64,000 bases of DNA, taken from assembly GCF_030272615.1 (NCBI RefSeq), contig NC_081413.1, forward strand, positions 604,686,709-604,750,708. Direction: 5' to 3'. Both the position numbers and the translations under genes were made by a program. A model generated the notes under the pieces. It had not been told where the DNA came from and made no database searches. It saw only the letters and a list, made by a program, of their open reading frames with translations. The stretch comes from Cryptomeria japonica (taxonomy: Eukaryota > Streptophyta > Pinopsida > Cupressales > Cupressaceae). This document shows positions 25,141 through 37,491 of the stretch, in pieces (position 1 is the first letter of the stretch; each line of letters opens with the position of its first letter).

Positions 25141-25988
25141 TCAGAAATCTAGACTAAATGTTTTAGTGGTAACATTGAACATTTCTCTTTTCAAATCTTC
25201 CTCTACCTCTTCCTTTGGAACCACCTCTTCCTCTTGAGCTACCTCTGCCTCTACCTCTTGAAGAATTTTGGTTTTACCCTTTACCTTGGCCTTGATTGCA
25301 CTTTTGGCAATATTGTTGCTTGCATCTTTATTTTTTGTGATTTGCAATTTAGAGGAAAACACTTTCTCTACGCCTTCAAAAGAATCTTTCAATCTTTCTT
25401 CATGAGACATCAAGGATCCAAGCAATTGATTAAACTGTAGTTTTGTTGAATCCTTTCTTTCTTCTATGATTATGGCAACAATTTCCTTCTAGGTGTCAAA
25501 GATCTCAATACCTTTTTTTATCAAAACTTCATTTCTTACAGTTTCCCATAGTGTAGCCCTTTTATTGACCACATCTTTGACTCTAACACAATAATCACTT
25601 TTATTTTCAGCTTCTTGCATCTTCAAACTCTGAAACTCTCGCTTCAATGTCTGAAGCTTGACTACCTTAACTTGATCACTACCCTGGTAAGCTTCTAGTA
25701 GAGTCTTCAAGGCATCTTTAGCAGTTGTTTCTCCTGAAATTCTTGGAAATAATCTCTTATCAGGAGCTATTTGAATGTGAAACAAAGCTTGAGCATTCTT
25801 CTTCCTTGCTTCCTTTCTTGTTGTTCTTTCATTGGCTGTAAGGGTATTTCGATCAGCTGGCTTATCGTAACCTGATTCAACAGTCTCCCATAAATCTTTT
25901 CCAATAAAAAAGTCAGCATCTTAATGCACCAATAATCATAGTCATTCCCATCAAATTCTGGAACGAGCATGTTGTTAGAATTTGACAT
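25141..25988 (-). pseudogene. Copia D gag fragment
   Basis: The minus strand from ATG at 25988 reads MSNSNNMLVPEFDGNDYDYW, the usual Copia gag opening (DUF4219-like). In a shifted frame it continues with LLEAYQGSDQVKVVKLQTL, FQSLKMQEAENKSDYCVRV and the LGSLMSHEERLK motif (UBN2-type gag). The tail after about 25280 is rich in Glu and Lys, and the zinc knuckle, protease, integrase and reverse transcriptase are absent. It is separated from LTR D by a good primer binding site, so it is the 5' end of a truncated minus-strand element. The gag sequence is clearly different from A, B and C. Confidence 0.8.
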
Positions 25989-26044
25989 GATTATCTTTGG
26001 CAAAATTCTAACAATAAAACTTTAACCCAAAACAATTTTACCTA

Positions 26045-26055
26045 CTCTGATACCA
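26045..26055 (-). promoter_or_regulatory. Copia D primer binding site
   Basis: The minus strand reads TGGTATCAGAG, matching the initiator methionine tRNA site, two bases after an LTR ending in CAACA. Confidence 0.9.
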
Positions 26056-26057
26056 CT

Positions 26058-26480
26058 TGTTGAATTTTGAATCTGCCTTGTCTCTTTAAAGCCAACTAAT
26101 TTAACAAATAAAATAGAAGAAAACAACCAACTACAGTAATAGACGAATTGCATAAAAAAACCACAACTTAGAAAAAGAGTGCCTTGTTCTCACGAAGAAC
26201 ACACAATTTATATTATTGCTTGCAGAAAAAAAAAGAGAGGCTACATATTTAATAAGTTCACAACCTTAAACAAAACAATGGTTACACCATCAAAACTCTT
26301 GCATATCATGTGTCTAAGTTTAGACTATTGTTCACCAGATTCATGGATAATTATTAGCATTACAAAAAATATTAAAATTATGGTGCAACTAGAGTTGCAT
26401 GTCCCATTTTATTTGCATTGTTTAAAATCAAAATTTAAACTAATCTTTATCACTAAACAAGCTAATTGGAAAAACTTGCA
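26058..26480 (-). repeat. Copia D 5' LTR, outer end uncertain
   Basis: The boundary at 26058 is fixed by the TG terminus and the adjacent primer site. No second copy exists in the window, so the outer end at about 26480 is a guess. This LTR lacks the C-rich terminal hairpin seen in the other LTR families here. Confidence 0.45.
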
Positions 26481-28730
26481 TGCATAGAATGCTTTATTTG
26501 CTAAACTAAAAAATATTAACTATTCTACGATTATATTCAACGCTCCTAAATTTAGTTTGTTTCATGGTGGTGTTTGGCAGTGGATCTTGAATCATGTGGT
26601 GGTGCATTACGGTGGAGGGTAAATAGTCAAGCTTGCAGCTACATGATCAGTGGATGCAAAGAAAATAATAATGTGTGGAGTTGCATGCTCAAGTAGCATC
26701 AGTTCACCACACAAATGGGAATTTTGTAACTACCTCATGACAAAGATCGTGTATGGGAGACAAGGAGGCTACATTAGGAGAAATAAGTTTTATGTTTAGA
26801 GTTAATAAAAGTAAAGGAATTGGAAAGTAGTGCATCAAAAGAGGTAAATAGAACAAATATTGATATGGGAAGGGACAGACAAGAATGTGAAGAGTGGGTT
26901 GATTAAATGCCTCTTGGGAGGCCAAAAGGAGGAGATATAAGTGAAGAATAGGAAATAAAGAGAAAAGAGGCCACATTATAGAAAAATGAGTGGTGTCTTA
27001 GATGAGTGAGACTACTCAGCAGAGATGAGTAGTGGGATGGAGAAATAAAGATAGACAGTACATAAAGGTGCACATGAGACATGCAAAGACAGATTAAGAA
27101 TAGGGGGTCTGGAAGAGTGAGTTTGTGCATAAAGGAAAGCATAGAAAATAAGAAATCAAAATCTATGTTGAAGAAAGGAGAGGTTATCCTGAGCAAAGGA
27201 GAACAAAAAGAGGAAAAGACTATTTGAGGAAAGTATTGGTTGTGCAGGAAATATAAGTGTGTGAATTACAGAATAAATTGCAAGAGGAAAACAAAGGAGA
27301 GAGATTATAGCTGCATAAGTATTGAAATAAGTAAAGGTTAGATAGAGGACATTGAAGTTGCCATAGGGGAGGCATATGAAAAAATTTGCATTAGGAATGT
27401 GAAAAGAGATTGGCTCATAAGAAGCTCAGTTTATCTATGAGGTGTAGAAGGGCAAGGACAAGAAGAGTTATGCTGGTATATGGGGATAAGAAAGGTGAAA
27501 AGTTTATAGGGGGTTGTGTAGGGTTTGAAGGAAGACCCTGGAGGTGTACAAAAAGGAGTCAGGAAGGTCTCCACCAATAGAGAGTTACAATAGATTGGAG
27601 ATGCATGAGATGCTAATGTAGAGGAAAGAGAAAGCACAGAGTATTAGTCAAACAAAACTTACTAGAAAGAAATGTTGCATTAAAATAGATATTTGAATAG
27701 AGTGAAAAGGCCACCACTCAAGGAGAATAGAAGAGTGAATATCTAGAGCATACAACATAGTGAAGAGCACTTAGACAGAGCTTGTCAATGAGAAAAGGAA
27801 GCTGGATGTAAATTAGCCATGTCGAATAAAGTTTGAAGATTTTGCATCTTGAGAATTGCTTTTACATATTGTGTCTATGTGTATTGTTAATACTTCTCTC
27901 AAATTGATAAAGTTTATATAATCAGGCTTGCATCACTACGAAAATTCCTAAAAGGTGAAGAAAATCAAAATACCCATAAAATGAAAAACATATAAGAAGC
28001 TAACATTATATTTATTTATATATATATCTATAATTTTTTATCACAATGGTAATTTGATCCTTGCGTATGTGACCCATTTGGATACACAAAAATCAAGTTT
28101 TGTGGAGGTGTAAACGATCTATTATGTCTTAGTTATTGTGAATGATAGAAGGTACAATTGAATCATCACAGAAGGTAATTCAAAAAATAGTATCTTAATG
28201 CTAAAAAATGAAGCCAAATCCAATATGAAGTTTGATCACCTTGTTGCCAAGTGTTGGAATCTTATGCAAGGGATGAGACATGCACGACATTGTCATACAA
28301 GGAGGGAATGAAATAAAGATGCAGCCAGGGTGACTTCTTTAGGCCTATTTTCAAATCATTTGAAAATATGGACAAGTATATATGATATCCCAAATATGGT
28401 TCATGTTTGTATTTTTAAGGACATAAAATCTCATTATGGAGCATAATCCAAGGCTTACCTTTTCAATTAATATTGTTTCCCTTTTGAATAGTCCTTTATT
28501 GTATTGGCGGCAAACATCTCTTTTAAACAATAATGGCACTTTCCCCAAACCTTGTAAGTATTGTATTTTTCCTACTATTGCCTTTTGTTATATCCACCTG
28601 GTTTTTACTTCTAATATATTTGTGATAATGATGGGGGTGGACCTCATACAAATTCAGCTAGATAGTTGTGAGGATTTAAAAATAATGTCAAGGTGTGACA
28701 GAAAGTGGTTAAGGGTTATCTTGCAAGCTA
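26481..28730. other. No recognisable gene; purine-rich tract
   Basis: From about 26740 to 27830 the plus strand is dominated by A and G (words such as GAGATGAGTAG, GAGGAAA and AAGAGG). The open frames on the minus strand here are long only because that strand is pyrimidine-rich. From 27900 to 28730 it is AT-rich with no motif. Confidence 0.5.
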
Positions 28731-28734
28731 TGTT

Positions 28735-29886
28735 GAAGGCATGCAGGGCTTTGATCCTGAGCTATCCATAAAAATATTTCAGTCATGAGATAAGGATAAT
28801 GTGAACATTGGGAGAGTTTCTTTCAAAGTGTCATCGGACATAGTCACTACTATCATTGTTTTACCATAGGAAGGAATAAATTTTAAAAATAAGTCAAAAG
28901 GGTCTTATAAGGATGAATTTAAGAGATTCTTCAAGCCCAATGAATGGTTTTTGAGGTTGTAGAGCAGGTATATAATAGAGGAGACCTCCCCAAAATTTGG
29001 AAGGTTGTATCACTATTACCTATGAAATACTTCACTCTGGATGGGTGGCTAAAAGGTTCCTTACCCAACTATTCCCTATGCCAATCCACCTAAGGTATGG
29101 CATAAAAATTAATTTCACCTTTTGGGTTTGTTCTTCTCTGACTCAATTGGTTACTAGAGCCAATTCCAAAAATTACCTTCCCCTTCACGAATGGTTAATT
29201 CTCAGGTTGTACAACTTCCATCTGGCTTTATCTCCATCCGATGGCCCCTTGTTATTTCTCCCCGACCCCTTGTTAGATTCTAATTTAGTTGTGGAGCACT
29301 TGGGTGCCCCTATTGTGAAACTTGACCCCAATCTTGCTTCTTCGTCTAATCCCAATATATTTCCTACTCACTCCAAGCCTATTAGAGGAGAAAAATAGAA
29401 AATTTCCCCTAACTCTCCTTCTAAGGAAGTGGAGCTACTGGAATGGGATGAGGAGGAAGCTTTTGAGGAATTTGATTCCTACTCAACCTAGAAATCTGAT
29501 TGCTCTCTAGTGGCCTCTGAAGAGGTTGCCCCCTTTCCTCCTAATCAGGATGTCTCCAACCCCAATCCCAACCCCCACTTTGGATGCTAAGGTGTCAATG
29601 CTGGAAGAGATTATTGGGTAATAGGACTTGGTTATTAAATGACTCTTCTCACAATTTGACTTGGCTATAATAAATATTAACAGGCTTGAGGCTATGGCAG
29701 AGGTGAGTGCTGGGGTTGATAGTTGAGCGATAGAGGAAAGGGGTGAACAGGTCTAGAAGGCTCCTAGTTATATGGTTGGAAAATTAGAGAAGTGGGACAA
29801 TGTCAAGGGGATCTTGAATGACCTTAGTGAAAAGTTGTCTTAGAGGGATGAGTATTCATTGGGAGCATCATAATAGAAGTTATGTT
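28735..29886 (+). pseudogene. Uncharacterised degenerate reading frame, interrupted by Copia B
   Basis: From about 28747 a frame reads GFDPELSIKIFQS, DKDNVNIGRVSFKVSSD and KGSYKDEFKRFFKPNEWF with two internal stops. After a frame change it continues LLPMKYFTLDGWLKG near 29015. Later pieces at 29590-29870 are Glu/Leu-rich (LEEIIG, INRLEAMAEVSAGV) and may form a coiled coil. I do not recognise the family with confidence. The spread of motifs, the stops and the neighbourhood suggest an old repeat-encoded protein rather than a host gene. Copia B inserted into its 3' part at 29882-29886. Confidence 0.35.
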
Positions 29887-31290
29887 TGTTGGCATTTGGA
29901 TGAAGATTGCATTAATGAAATGTTATGTTGTCATTGATGTCAATTAACTGGTAATGATGTTGTTATAATGCTGTTTTGTAACCAGTAGGAAGAGATAGTG
30001 AAGGGAATTGCAACTGGTAGGTGAGTTTGTGATGCAAACCGGTATTGCTAAGTAATGGATAGTTGAATCGGTAAATCCTACCTGTTGATATGATAAACCC
30101 TAACTAATGAGGTTTGGTGAATTGGTTCTATTTATTTATGATATGGTGATGATCAGTAATGATTATGACACATATGCATGTTGTATGAGAAGAGTTTCAA
30201 ATTATTTTTGGTGCATAGAGATAATGGTTTTTATCTTGGGAATGAGCAAGTTCATTGCATGTAATGCAAACTGTGTGATGAGTTATAGAGTTCAATGAAG
30301 CGGTGATCAAGGAGTAGTCAAGGCTATATTCAATAATATGCAGAGATTATTATGTAATCCAATGGTCATACTTGAACCAATTTTTTTGTAATCTCTATGA
30401 GATAATTAGGTTTGTGTTGTGTTACCAACCTATTGTTTGGTTTATAAGGTCGATGAGTAATTTTTGTTGAAGAGTTGGTAATTTGTAAGTTGAGAGTGAG
30501 AGTGTGGTTGCCAAACTAGATGATGTATCTACAGTTTGTTTAAAAGCAGATACGAGCATGAAAAGGATCTGAACAAGCAAGTGTAGTGCTATTCAAATAG
30601 ATCAGTAAACCCCTGTTGTTTCCTAACAATTATAGCAGTTAAATCCCCTAATTGGGTAAACTCTAACAAGATTAGTGTTATTCAAATCCTCTAATCAGGT
30701 GATCCATTAGCTTGGATTTCAAATCCTCTACCGAGGTTACTCCTCATAGGGTATTTCTTTTAATAGGGCATTATAGTCAATCCCTTAACTGGGTGATCCC
30801 TAATAGGATCTGTTCTTAAGAAGACTTTTTGTAAAGCTTTAACAGGCTTGGCACCTAACAAGGTGAACTTCAGAAGAGTTTAGTATACTTGTGGGTATTC
30901 ATCCCCACCGTGGTTTTTCCCATTTGGGTTTCCATGTCAAAAATATTGCGTCAAGTGGTGAATGTTTTTGTGGTTATGTTTACTATGGTTGAATTGCTTA
31001 ACTGCTAAATCCACTTTGATATGTTATATTAACTGACAACAATCTGAAATGAAGTTTTACTTATGTCGGTAAAGTATTTAGATGTTTGTAAGTTTCAAGT
31101 TGTTTTACTATTAGTCTATTATAACAGTCAACCAGTTTAACTTGACAGTGATATTGTATCTTGTCACTTTAGAGTTTGCTTTGACAGGTTGATTCTGAGA
31201 TTGGAGAAAATTAATATCAGTTTTCTATCTACTATTTCACCCCCTCCTCTTAGTAGTTGACCGGATCCTTACTATTTCATCATACCATCA
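29887..31290 (+). repeat. Copia B left (5') LTR
   Basis: TGTTGG...CCATCA. U3-type imperfect repeats lie at about 30640-30880 (CTAATTGGGTAA, CTAATCAGGTGATCC, TCTACCGAGG). The conserved block CACCGTGGTTTTTCCC...TTTGGGTTTCCATG lies at about 30906-30965. The terminal hairpin is CTACTA (31229-31234) with TAGTAG (31251-31256). Confidence 0.95.
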
Positions 31291-31292
31291 AT

Positions 31293-31304
31293 TGGTATCA
31301 GAGC
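31293..31304 (+). promoter_or_regulatory. Copia B primer binding site
   Basis: TGGTATCAGAGC, a perfect match to the initiator methionine tRNA priming site, two bases after the LTR. Confidence 0.95.
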
Positions 31305-31360
31305 TTCTCAAGTCCTCTAAGGTCTAAACCTAACAGCTTGAGGTAAAGATCTTGTAGAAC

Positions 31361-34300
31361 ATGATGAAGAAGAAAGGTCTGAAGTTTAATAGAGAGAACT
31401 ATAGAATATGGAGTGATAGAATGAAAATTTATATCAAGAGTCTAGGAAATCGATATAAGGAATAAGTCAGTACTCAATATGTGGCACCTGGTGGGATTAT
31501 GACTAATGATTAGAAGAAAGAGCAAAAAGAAAACAATCAAGCACTGGAGGCTATTATTAGTTCTTTGTCTGATGCAGAGTATGTAGATGTTCATGGTCTC
31601 GAGACTACATATGAGGTATGGAAGAAACTTAAAGAGATTTATAGTGGTGATGAACATGTGAAGATTGCCAAAGAAGATAGTCTAAGAGGAAAATTTGATG
31701 ACATGAGGGTTGCTGAAGGAGAGAATATACAACAATATGGTCAAAGGATCAAAGAGATTGCTGGTGAGATCAAAAGTGCTGGTGGTAAAGTGGAAGATGC
31801 CACAATGATTAGTAAGGTGTTGAGAACCCTGCTACTGGTCTATGCTATCCGAGTTGCAGCTATTTAGGAGCTAAAATCAATTGACAAAACTAAGGTAACC
31901 CTTGACTCTATCATTGGTAAGCTTACTACATTTGAATTAAATGATTATGATGGTAGTGTTCAAAAATCTGAATCTGCATTTAGAGCTTCAGTTTCTAACC
32001 CATATATGAGGAAAAGTAGAGATTTCAATCACACTTATGAATCTAGATCCAGCGGAGAAGTTGATAATGAAGACAGTTTAGTTGAGCTTGAAGCATTGTT
32101 GTCCAAGCGGTTGCCCAGAGGTATCAGTAAGTACAGAGGTAAATTACCTTTGAAATGTTTTGCATGCAACAAGATTGGACACATTGCAACTATCTGTCTT
32201 AATGGTGACAATGAGGACAAGCGAGAGAAGTTCAAGAAGTACAAGGGAAAAGGAAAAAGAGATTGTCTTATTCCAATTGATGGTGCTATCATTGATGTGG
32301 AATCTGAGGGTGATGCTAATGAAGACATTGTTTTTCTAGCCACTAGAGAGGAGACATCTGACCAGAAAGCATTAGTTTCTCACATGGATAATTATAATGA
32401 TTGGATAATTGATAGTGGTTCACATCACATGACCAGTGACCGGAGAAAATTTCTTTCTTTGAAGGAATTTGAAGGAAGAGTTGTGAGATTTGGTAATGAC
32501 TCACCCTACATGGTAAAAGGTAAGGGAACTATTTTTCTTAATGGAAAGAGAAATGCAGATGATGTCTAATGGGTTGAAGGACTAAAGCACAATCTTTTGA
32601 TTGTTTCTCAACTCAATGACAAAGGATATCCATTAGAGTTTAAGAATGGTATGTGCAAAATATATGGGAGTAAAGGTGAACTGATTGCAACCGGCAAGCA
32701 GACTAAAGGTAACCTGTTTCACCTGAATCCTAAAGTCAACAACTATTTAATTGCTAAAGTAGATGATAGTTGGCTTTGTCATAGGACATTTTGTCATATA
32801 AATTTTGATAACATTGTTAAAGTGAGTAAGTCCAAGAGAGTGAGAGGTTTGCCTCAGTTGGACAAACTGGTTAATGCTCTATGTAAGGAATGTTAGTTGG
32901 GAAAGATGACATCCTCAACTTTTAAGAGCAAATCTCTTTTAGTGGAACATCTTTTAGATTTGGTTCATATTGATCTTTGTGGACCAATAAGGACTAAAAG
33001 TATTCAAGGTGATAGATATTTTATGATCTTCATTGATGATTGCTCAAGAATGATGTGGGTCACATTCTTGAAGGATAAACCATAAGAATTTAGTAAGTTC
33101 AATGCATTGAGGGCCTTAGCTAAAAAGGAGAGTGGTAAGAAGATAAATTGTCTGAGGACTGATCAAGGTGGTGAATTTACTTCTAAAGAATTCACTAGAT
33201 ATTGTGAAGAAAATGATATCAAACATCAACTTTCTGCACCAAGGACACCACAATAGAATAATATTGCAGAAAGGAACAACCGTTTAGTTGTTGAAGCTGC
33301 TAGAACAGTGTTGATACAAGGAGGTGTAGAAAAAACTTTCTGGAGAGAAACTGCCAGCTCAGCTATCTACACTATGAATCAAATATTGGTAAAGAGAGGT
33401 AAGGAGAAGACTCCTTATAAATACTGGTATCATAGATAACCTAATGTTAGTTATTTTAAGATATTTGGCAGTAAATGTTTTATTAAGAGAGGTGACTATG
33501 TTAGTAAGTTTGAGGCTAAAAGTGATGAAGGTATATTTCTTGGTTACTCCACTAAGAGTAAGGCCTACAAATGTTATAATAACCGGACACATAGAATCAT
33601 TGAGAGTGTTGATGTTAAAGTGGATGAGTATCCTGAAGTCTCAAAGGAAACTAGTGTGGAGAAAAAGGATGAAGATCATTGCATTCTAATTTTGGAACTA
33701 GAACCGGTGAAACCTAAAACTGATAAAGGGAATGTTGTTGTACCAGTTTAACTGAAATAGTTAGATTCAGAAGAAGTTGATGATAATGAAGAATAAGAAC
33801 ATGAAAATAATGATCATGTTATTCCGAGGTATGTGAGACTCAATCACAATCCTGACCAGATTATTGGAGATAAGGATGCTGGAGTGTTAACTAGAAGAAG
33901 AATTAGAGAAAATTCTTGTATGATCTCCACTATTGAGCCTAGAACTGGTAAGGAAGAATTTGGAGGTGATCATTGGATTAAAGCTATGAAGGAGGAGCTT
34001 GGTCAAATTGAGAAGAACAACACATGGACCCTAATACCCATAACAATGAATAAAAATGTGATAGGTACTAAGTGGGTATTTAGGAACAAACTGAATGAAG
34101 ATGGTGTAGTACTCCGAAACAAAGCTAGAATGGTTTGCAAAGGTTATGCACACAAGAAGAAGGAGAATATTATGGTGAGAATTTTGCACCAGTTGCTAGA
34201 CTGGAAGGTGTCGGGACTTTACTTGTATTTGTAGTACATAGGGGATTCAAAGTATATCAGATGGATGTGAAGTCATCATTTTTTAATGGGATACTGGAAG

Positions 34301-35462
34301 AAGAAGTATACATTGAGCACCTAGATGGTTATGCTTTGACTGATGAAAAAGACATGGTATGAAAATTACACAAGGCACTATATGGATTAAAGAAAGAACT
34401 GAGAGCATGGTATGAGAGGCTTCATTCACACCTGATGAAGATAGGTTTTCAAAGAACCAATGATGAGAGCAACATATATCTCAAATCTGAAGGAGATAAG
34501 ATACTGGTCAGTGAAGTGTTTGTGAATAATATCATATTTGGAGGCAATGATGACATGAGCAATGATTTTGCAAATGAAATGAAAAAATGAGTTTGAAATG
34601 TCTCTAGTGGGAGAGATAAAAAATTTCATAGGCTTGCAAATAAAGAAAATGAAGAGTAGTATTTTCATCACACAATCTAAATATGTGAAAGAGGTATTAA
34701 AGACATTTGGAATGAGTGACTATAAACTAGTTGGGACACCAATGGTTATAGGTTGTAAATTGTCTAAGGAAGATGAAGCCACATCTGTTGTACAAGTCAA
34801 TAATTGGGAAATTGCACTATGTTGTTCACAGCAAACCGAATATAGCTCGTGCAGTTGGTCTAGTTGCTATATTTCAGAAGAATCCAAAGGAAACACATTT
34901 GATAGCAACCAAGAGGATATTCAAATATTTGAAAGGTACTATTGACTATGGATTATGGTATCCATATGTAGGTAACTTTGACTTGAAGGTGTATACAAAT
35001 GTAGACTGGGCAGGTAATGTCGATGATAGAAAAAACACAATGGGTGGAGGATTCTTTCTTGGAGGAAGAATTGTTTCATGGAGTAGCAAGAAGCAAAGTT
35101 GTATATCATAGTCTACTGCAGAAGTTGAGTATGTTGTAGCTTATATGAATTGTACCCATATTATCTAGATGAGACACATTTTGGAAGGTTTCAAGATGAA
35201 GTTTATAGAACCTATATAGCTCTTATGTGACAATACCAATGCCATAAATATTTCCAATAATCCTATTTTGCATGCACAAACCAAACATATTGAATTGAAG
35301 TATCATTTCTTGAGGGAAAAAGTGCAGAGTAAAGATGTGATATTGGAGCATGTTTCTACCAAGGAGCAGCTTGTAGATATCTTTACTAAACCTCTACCTA
35401 AGACTACTTTTGAGTATCTCAGAAGTCAACTAGGGGTTGTACCCCTTCATGAGGTCAATTGA
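31361..35462 (+). pseudogene. Copia B gag-pol polyprotein, degenerate
   Basis: Starts at ATGATGAAGAAG (31361) and ends VPLHEVN-stop (35462). Gag includes YVDVHGLETTYEVWKKL. An intact zinc knuckle KCFACNKIGHIATIC (CX2CX4HX4C) lies at about 32155-32200. Protease IIDSGSHHMTS is at about 32405, with the usual Cys after DSG missing. Integrase has LVHIDLCGP, FIDDCSRMMWVTF and RTDQGGEFTSKEF (32960-33200). Reverse transcriptase shows NVIGTKWVFRNKLNEDG and YQMDVKSSFFNG, but its YVDD-type box reads FVNNIIFGG (34522-34548), with both catalytic Asp codons changed to Asn. RNase H (DWAGNVDDRKNTMGG) and the C-terminal HIELKYHFLREKV follow. About ten stops and several frame changes disable it. Confidence 0.9.
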
Positions 35463-35801
35463 GCATGATGTAGAGTACATAATTCACGTAGCTACTTGCA
35501 GAATTTTACAACAGGATTCGTGTAGAGTGGAGTTATTCCACAAGGGGAGCATCAAGTTGTAGGTTGTTGATGCTGAACAGTGAAGTTTGACATTGCATGT
35601 TTTATATTCACTTTGGCATTGTTGTCAAAGGGGAATAAGGACTATGTTATTATGGGAAGAAGAATTGTATGACTGACAGAGAGAAGATCTACAACCAGTT
35701 ACAAGATGAAGAAAAGGAGAGTACATGGTAAAATATAAACCGAGATTCCTATTCACAATCATAGCAATCAAGGGTATTGATATTTGTATTGCCATCAATG
35801 C

Positions 35802-35814
35802 CAAAAGGGGAGAT
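35802..35814 (+). promoter_or_regulatory. Copia B polypurine tract
   Basis: CAAAAGGGGAGAT directly before the right LTR. Two related purine runs lie upstream, at 35539-35550 (CACAAGGGGAGC) and 35626-35640 (CAAAGGGGAATAAGG). Confidence 0.85.
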
Positions 35815-37218
35815 TGTTGGCATTTGCATGAAGATTACATTAATGAAATATTATGTTGTCATTGATGTCAACTAACTCGTAATGATGTTGTTATAATGTT
35901 GTTTCGTAATCAGAAGAAAGAGCTAGTGAAGGGAACTGCAACCAATAGGTGAGTTTGTCATGGAAACCGGTATTGCTAAGTAATGGAGAGTTGAACCGGT
36001 AAACCCTACCTATTGATATGATAAACCCTAACCAATTAAGTTTGGTGAATCTGTTGTATTGGTTTATGATTTGATGATGAGTAGTAATGATTATGAAACG
36101 TATACATGTTGTATGAGAAGCGTTTCAAATGATTTTTGGCACATAGAGATAATGGTTTTTATCTTGGGACTTAGAAATTTCATTTCATGTAATGCAAACT
36201 ATGTGATGAGTTACTGAGTTTAATGAACTAGTGATCAAGGAGTGGTCGAGGCTATCTTGAATGATGTACGAAGATTATTATGTAATCCAATGGTCATACT
36301 TGAACTGATTTGTTTGTAATCTCTATGAGATAATTAGGTTTTTGTTGTGTTATTGACCTATTGTTTTGTTTATAAGGTCGACGAGTTGTTTTTGTTGAAG
36401 AGTTGGCAATTTGTAAGTTGAGAGCGAGAGTGTAGTTACCGAATCGGATGATGTATCTATAGTTTGTGTAAAGCAAGATAGGAGGATGAAAAGGATCTGA
36501 ACCAGCAAGTGTAGTTCTATTGAAACAAGTCAGCAAACCCCTATTGGTTTCTAACAATTACAACAGTTAAATCCCCTAACTGGGTAATCTCTAACAAGCT
36601 TAGTGTTATTCAAATCTTCTAACCAGGTGGTCCATTAGCTTGGATTGAAAATCCTCTACCAAGGTTACTCCTCATAGGGTATTGCTTCTAATAGGGCATT
36701 ATAGTCAATCCCTTAACTGGGTGGTCCCTAACAGGATCTGTTCTTAACAAGACTTTTGTAAACCTTTAATAGGCTTGGCTCCTAATAGGGTGAACTTCAA
36801 AAGAGTTCAGAATACTTGTGGGTATTCATCCCCACCATGGGTTTTCCCTTTTGGGTTTCCATGTCAAAAATGTTGTGTCAAGTGGTGAATTTTTTTGTGG
36901 TTATGTTTACTATGGTTGAATTGCTTAACTGCTAAATCCACTTTGATATGTTATGTTAATCGGCAGCAATCTGAAATGAATTTTTACTTATGTTGGTAAA
37001 GTATTTAGATGTTTGTATGTTTCAAGTTGTTTTACTATTGGTATGTTATAACAATCAACCGGTTTAACTTGACAGTGATATTGTATCTTGTCATTTTAAA
37101 GTTTTTTTTGAGAGCTTGATTATGAGATTGGTGAATATTTATATCAATTTTCTATCTACCGATTCACCCTCCCCCTCTCAATAGTTGACCAGATCCTTAT
37201 TCTTTCATCATACCATCA
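35815..37218 (+). repeat. Copia B right (3') LTR
   Basis: Same length as the left LTR. It carries the U3 repeats (about 36560-36800) and the conserved block (about 36830-36895). The terminal hairpin (CTACCGA at 37156-37162 against TCAATAG at 37177-37183) has lost two of its seven pairs. Confidence 0.95.
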
Positions 37219-37250
37219 ATGTTTGAAAAATAGTTACATAGATTAATTTT

Positions 37251-37450
37251 TGATATCACTTCTTAGAAAATTAAAATAAGATAATAGAGGTTAAGGGGAA
37301 ACAATTTTTGGAAATTTAGAGCATATATATTTGATTTATAACATTTACAAACATTATTAAAAAATCTATAAAATAGTTCTACTTGCTATTGTTTATGCTC
37401 TTTTTTGGGTTGCTAGATCTATTCACCTTCCTATAGTTGTTTTACTACTC
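37251..37450. repeat. Dispersed repeat, copy 1
   Basis: Similar to 63381-63599. Shared words include TTAGAAAA, AAAAATCTATAAAATAG, TTGCTAGATCT, TTCACCTT/GTCACCTT and TAG(A/T)GTTTT. The class of repeat is unknown. Confidence 0.7.
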
Positions 37451-37491
37451 TACATATTGCTGGCATATGGACACTCCAATGAGACATTGTG

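Larger units (their letters stand above)
29887..37218 (+). mobile_element. Copia element B, full layout but inactive
   Basis: Left LTR 29887-31290, primer site, polyprotein remnant, polypurine tract and right LTR 35815-37218. The two LTRs are both 1404 bases. The flanking 5-mers are identical: ATGTT at 29882-29886 and at 37219-37223. In the first ~165 bases the LTRs differ at about 18 sites, so the insertion is old. It belongs to the same family as element A, whose polyprotein aligns with it throughout. Confidence 0.95.

Noticed and set aside
26704-27637. Several hydrophobic, membrane-like frames on the minus strand
   Set aside because: The strand is pyrimidine-rich, which yields Leu/Phe/Ser/Pro-rich spurious frames; no start context or motif.
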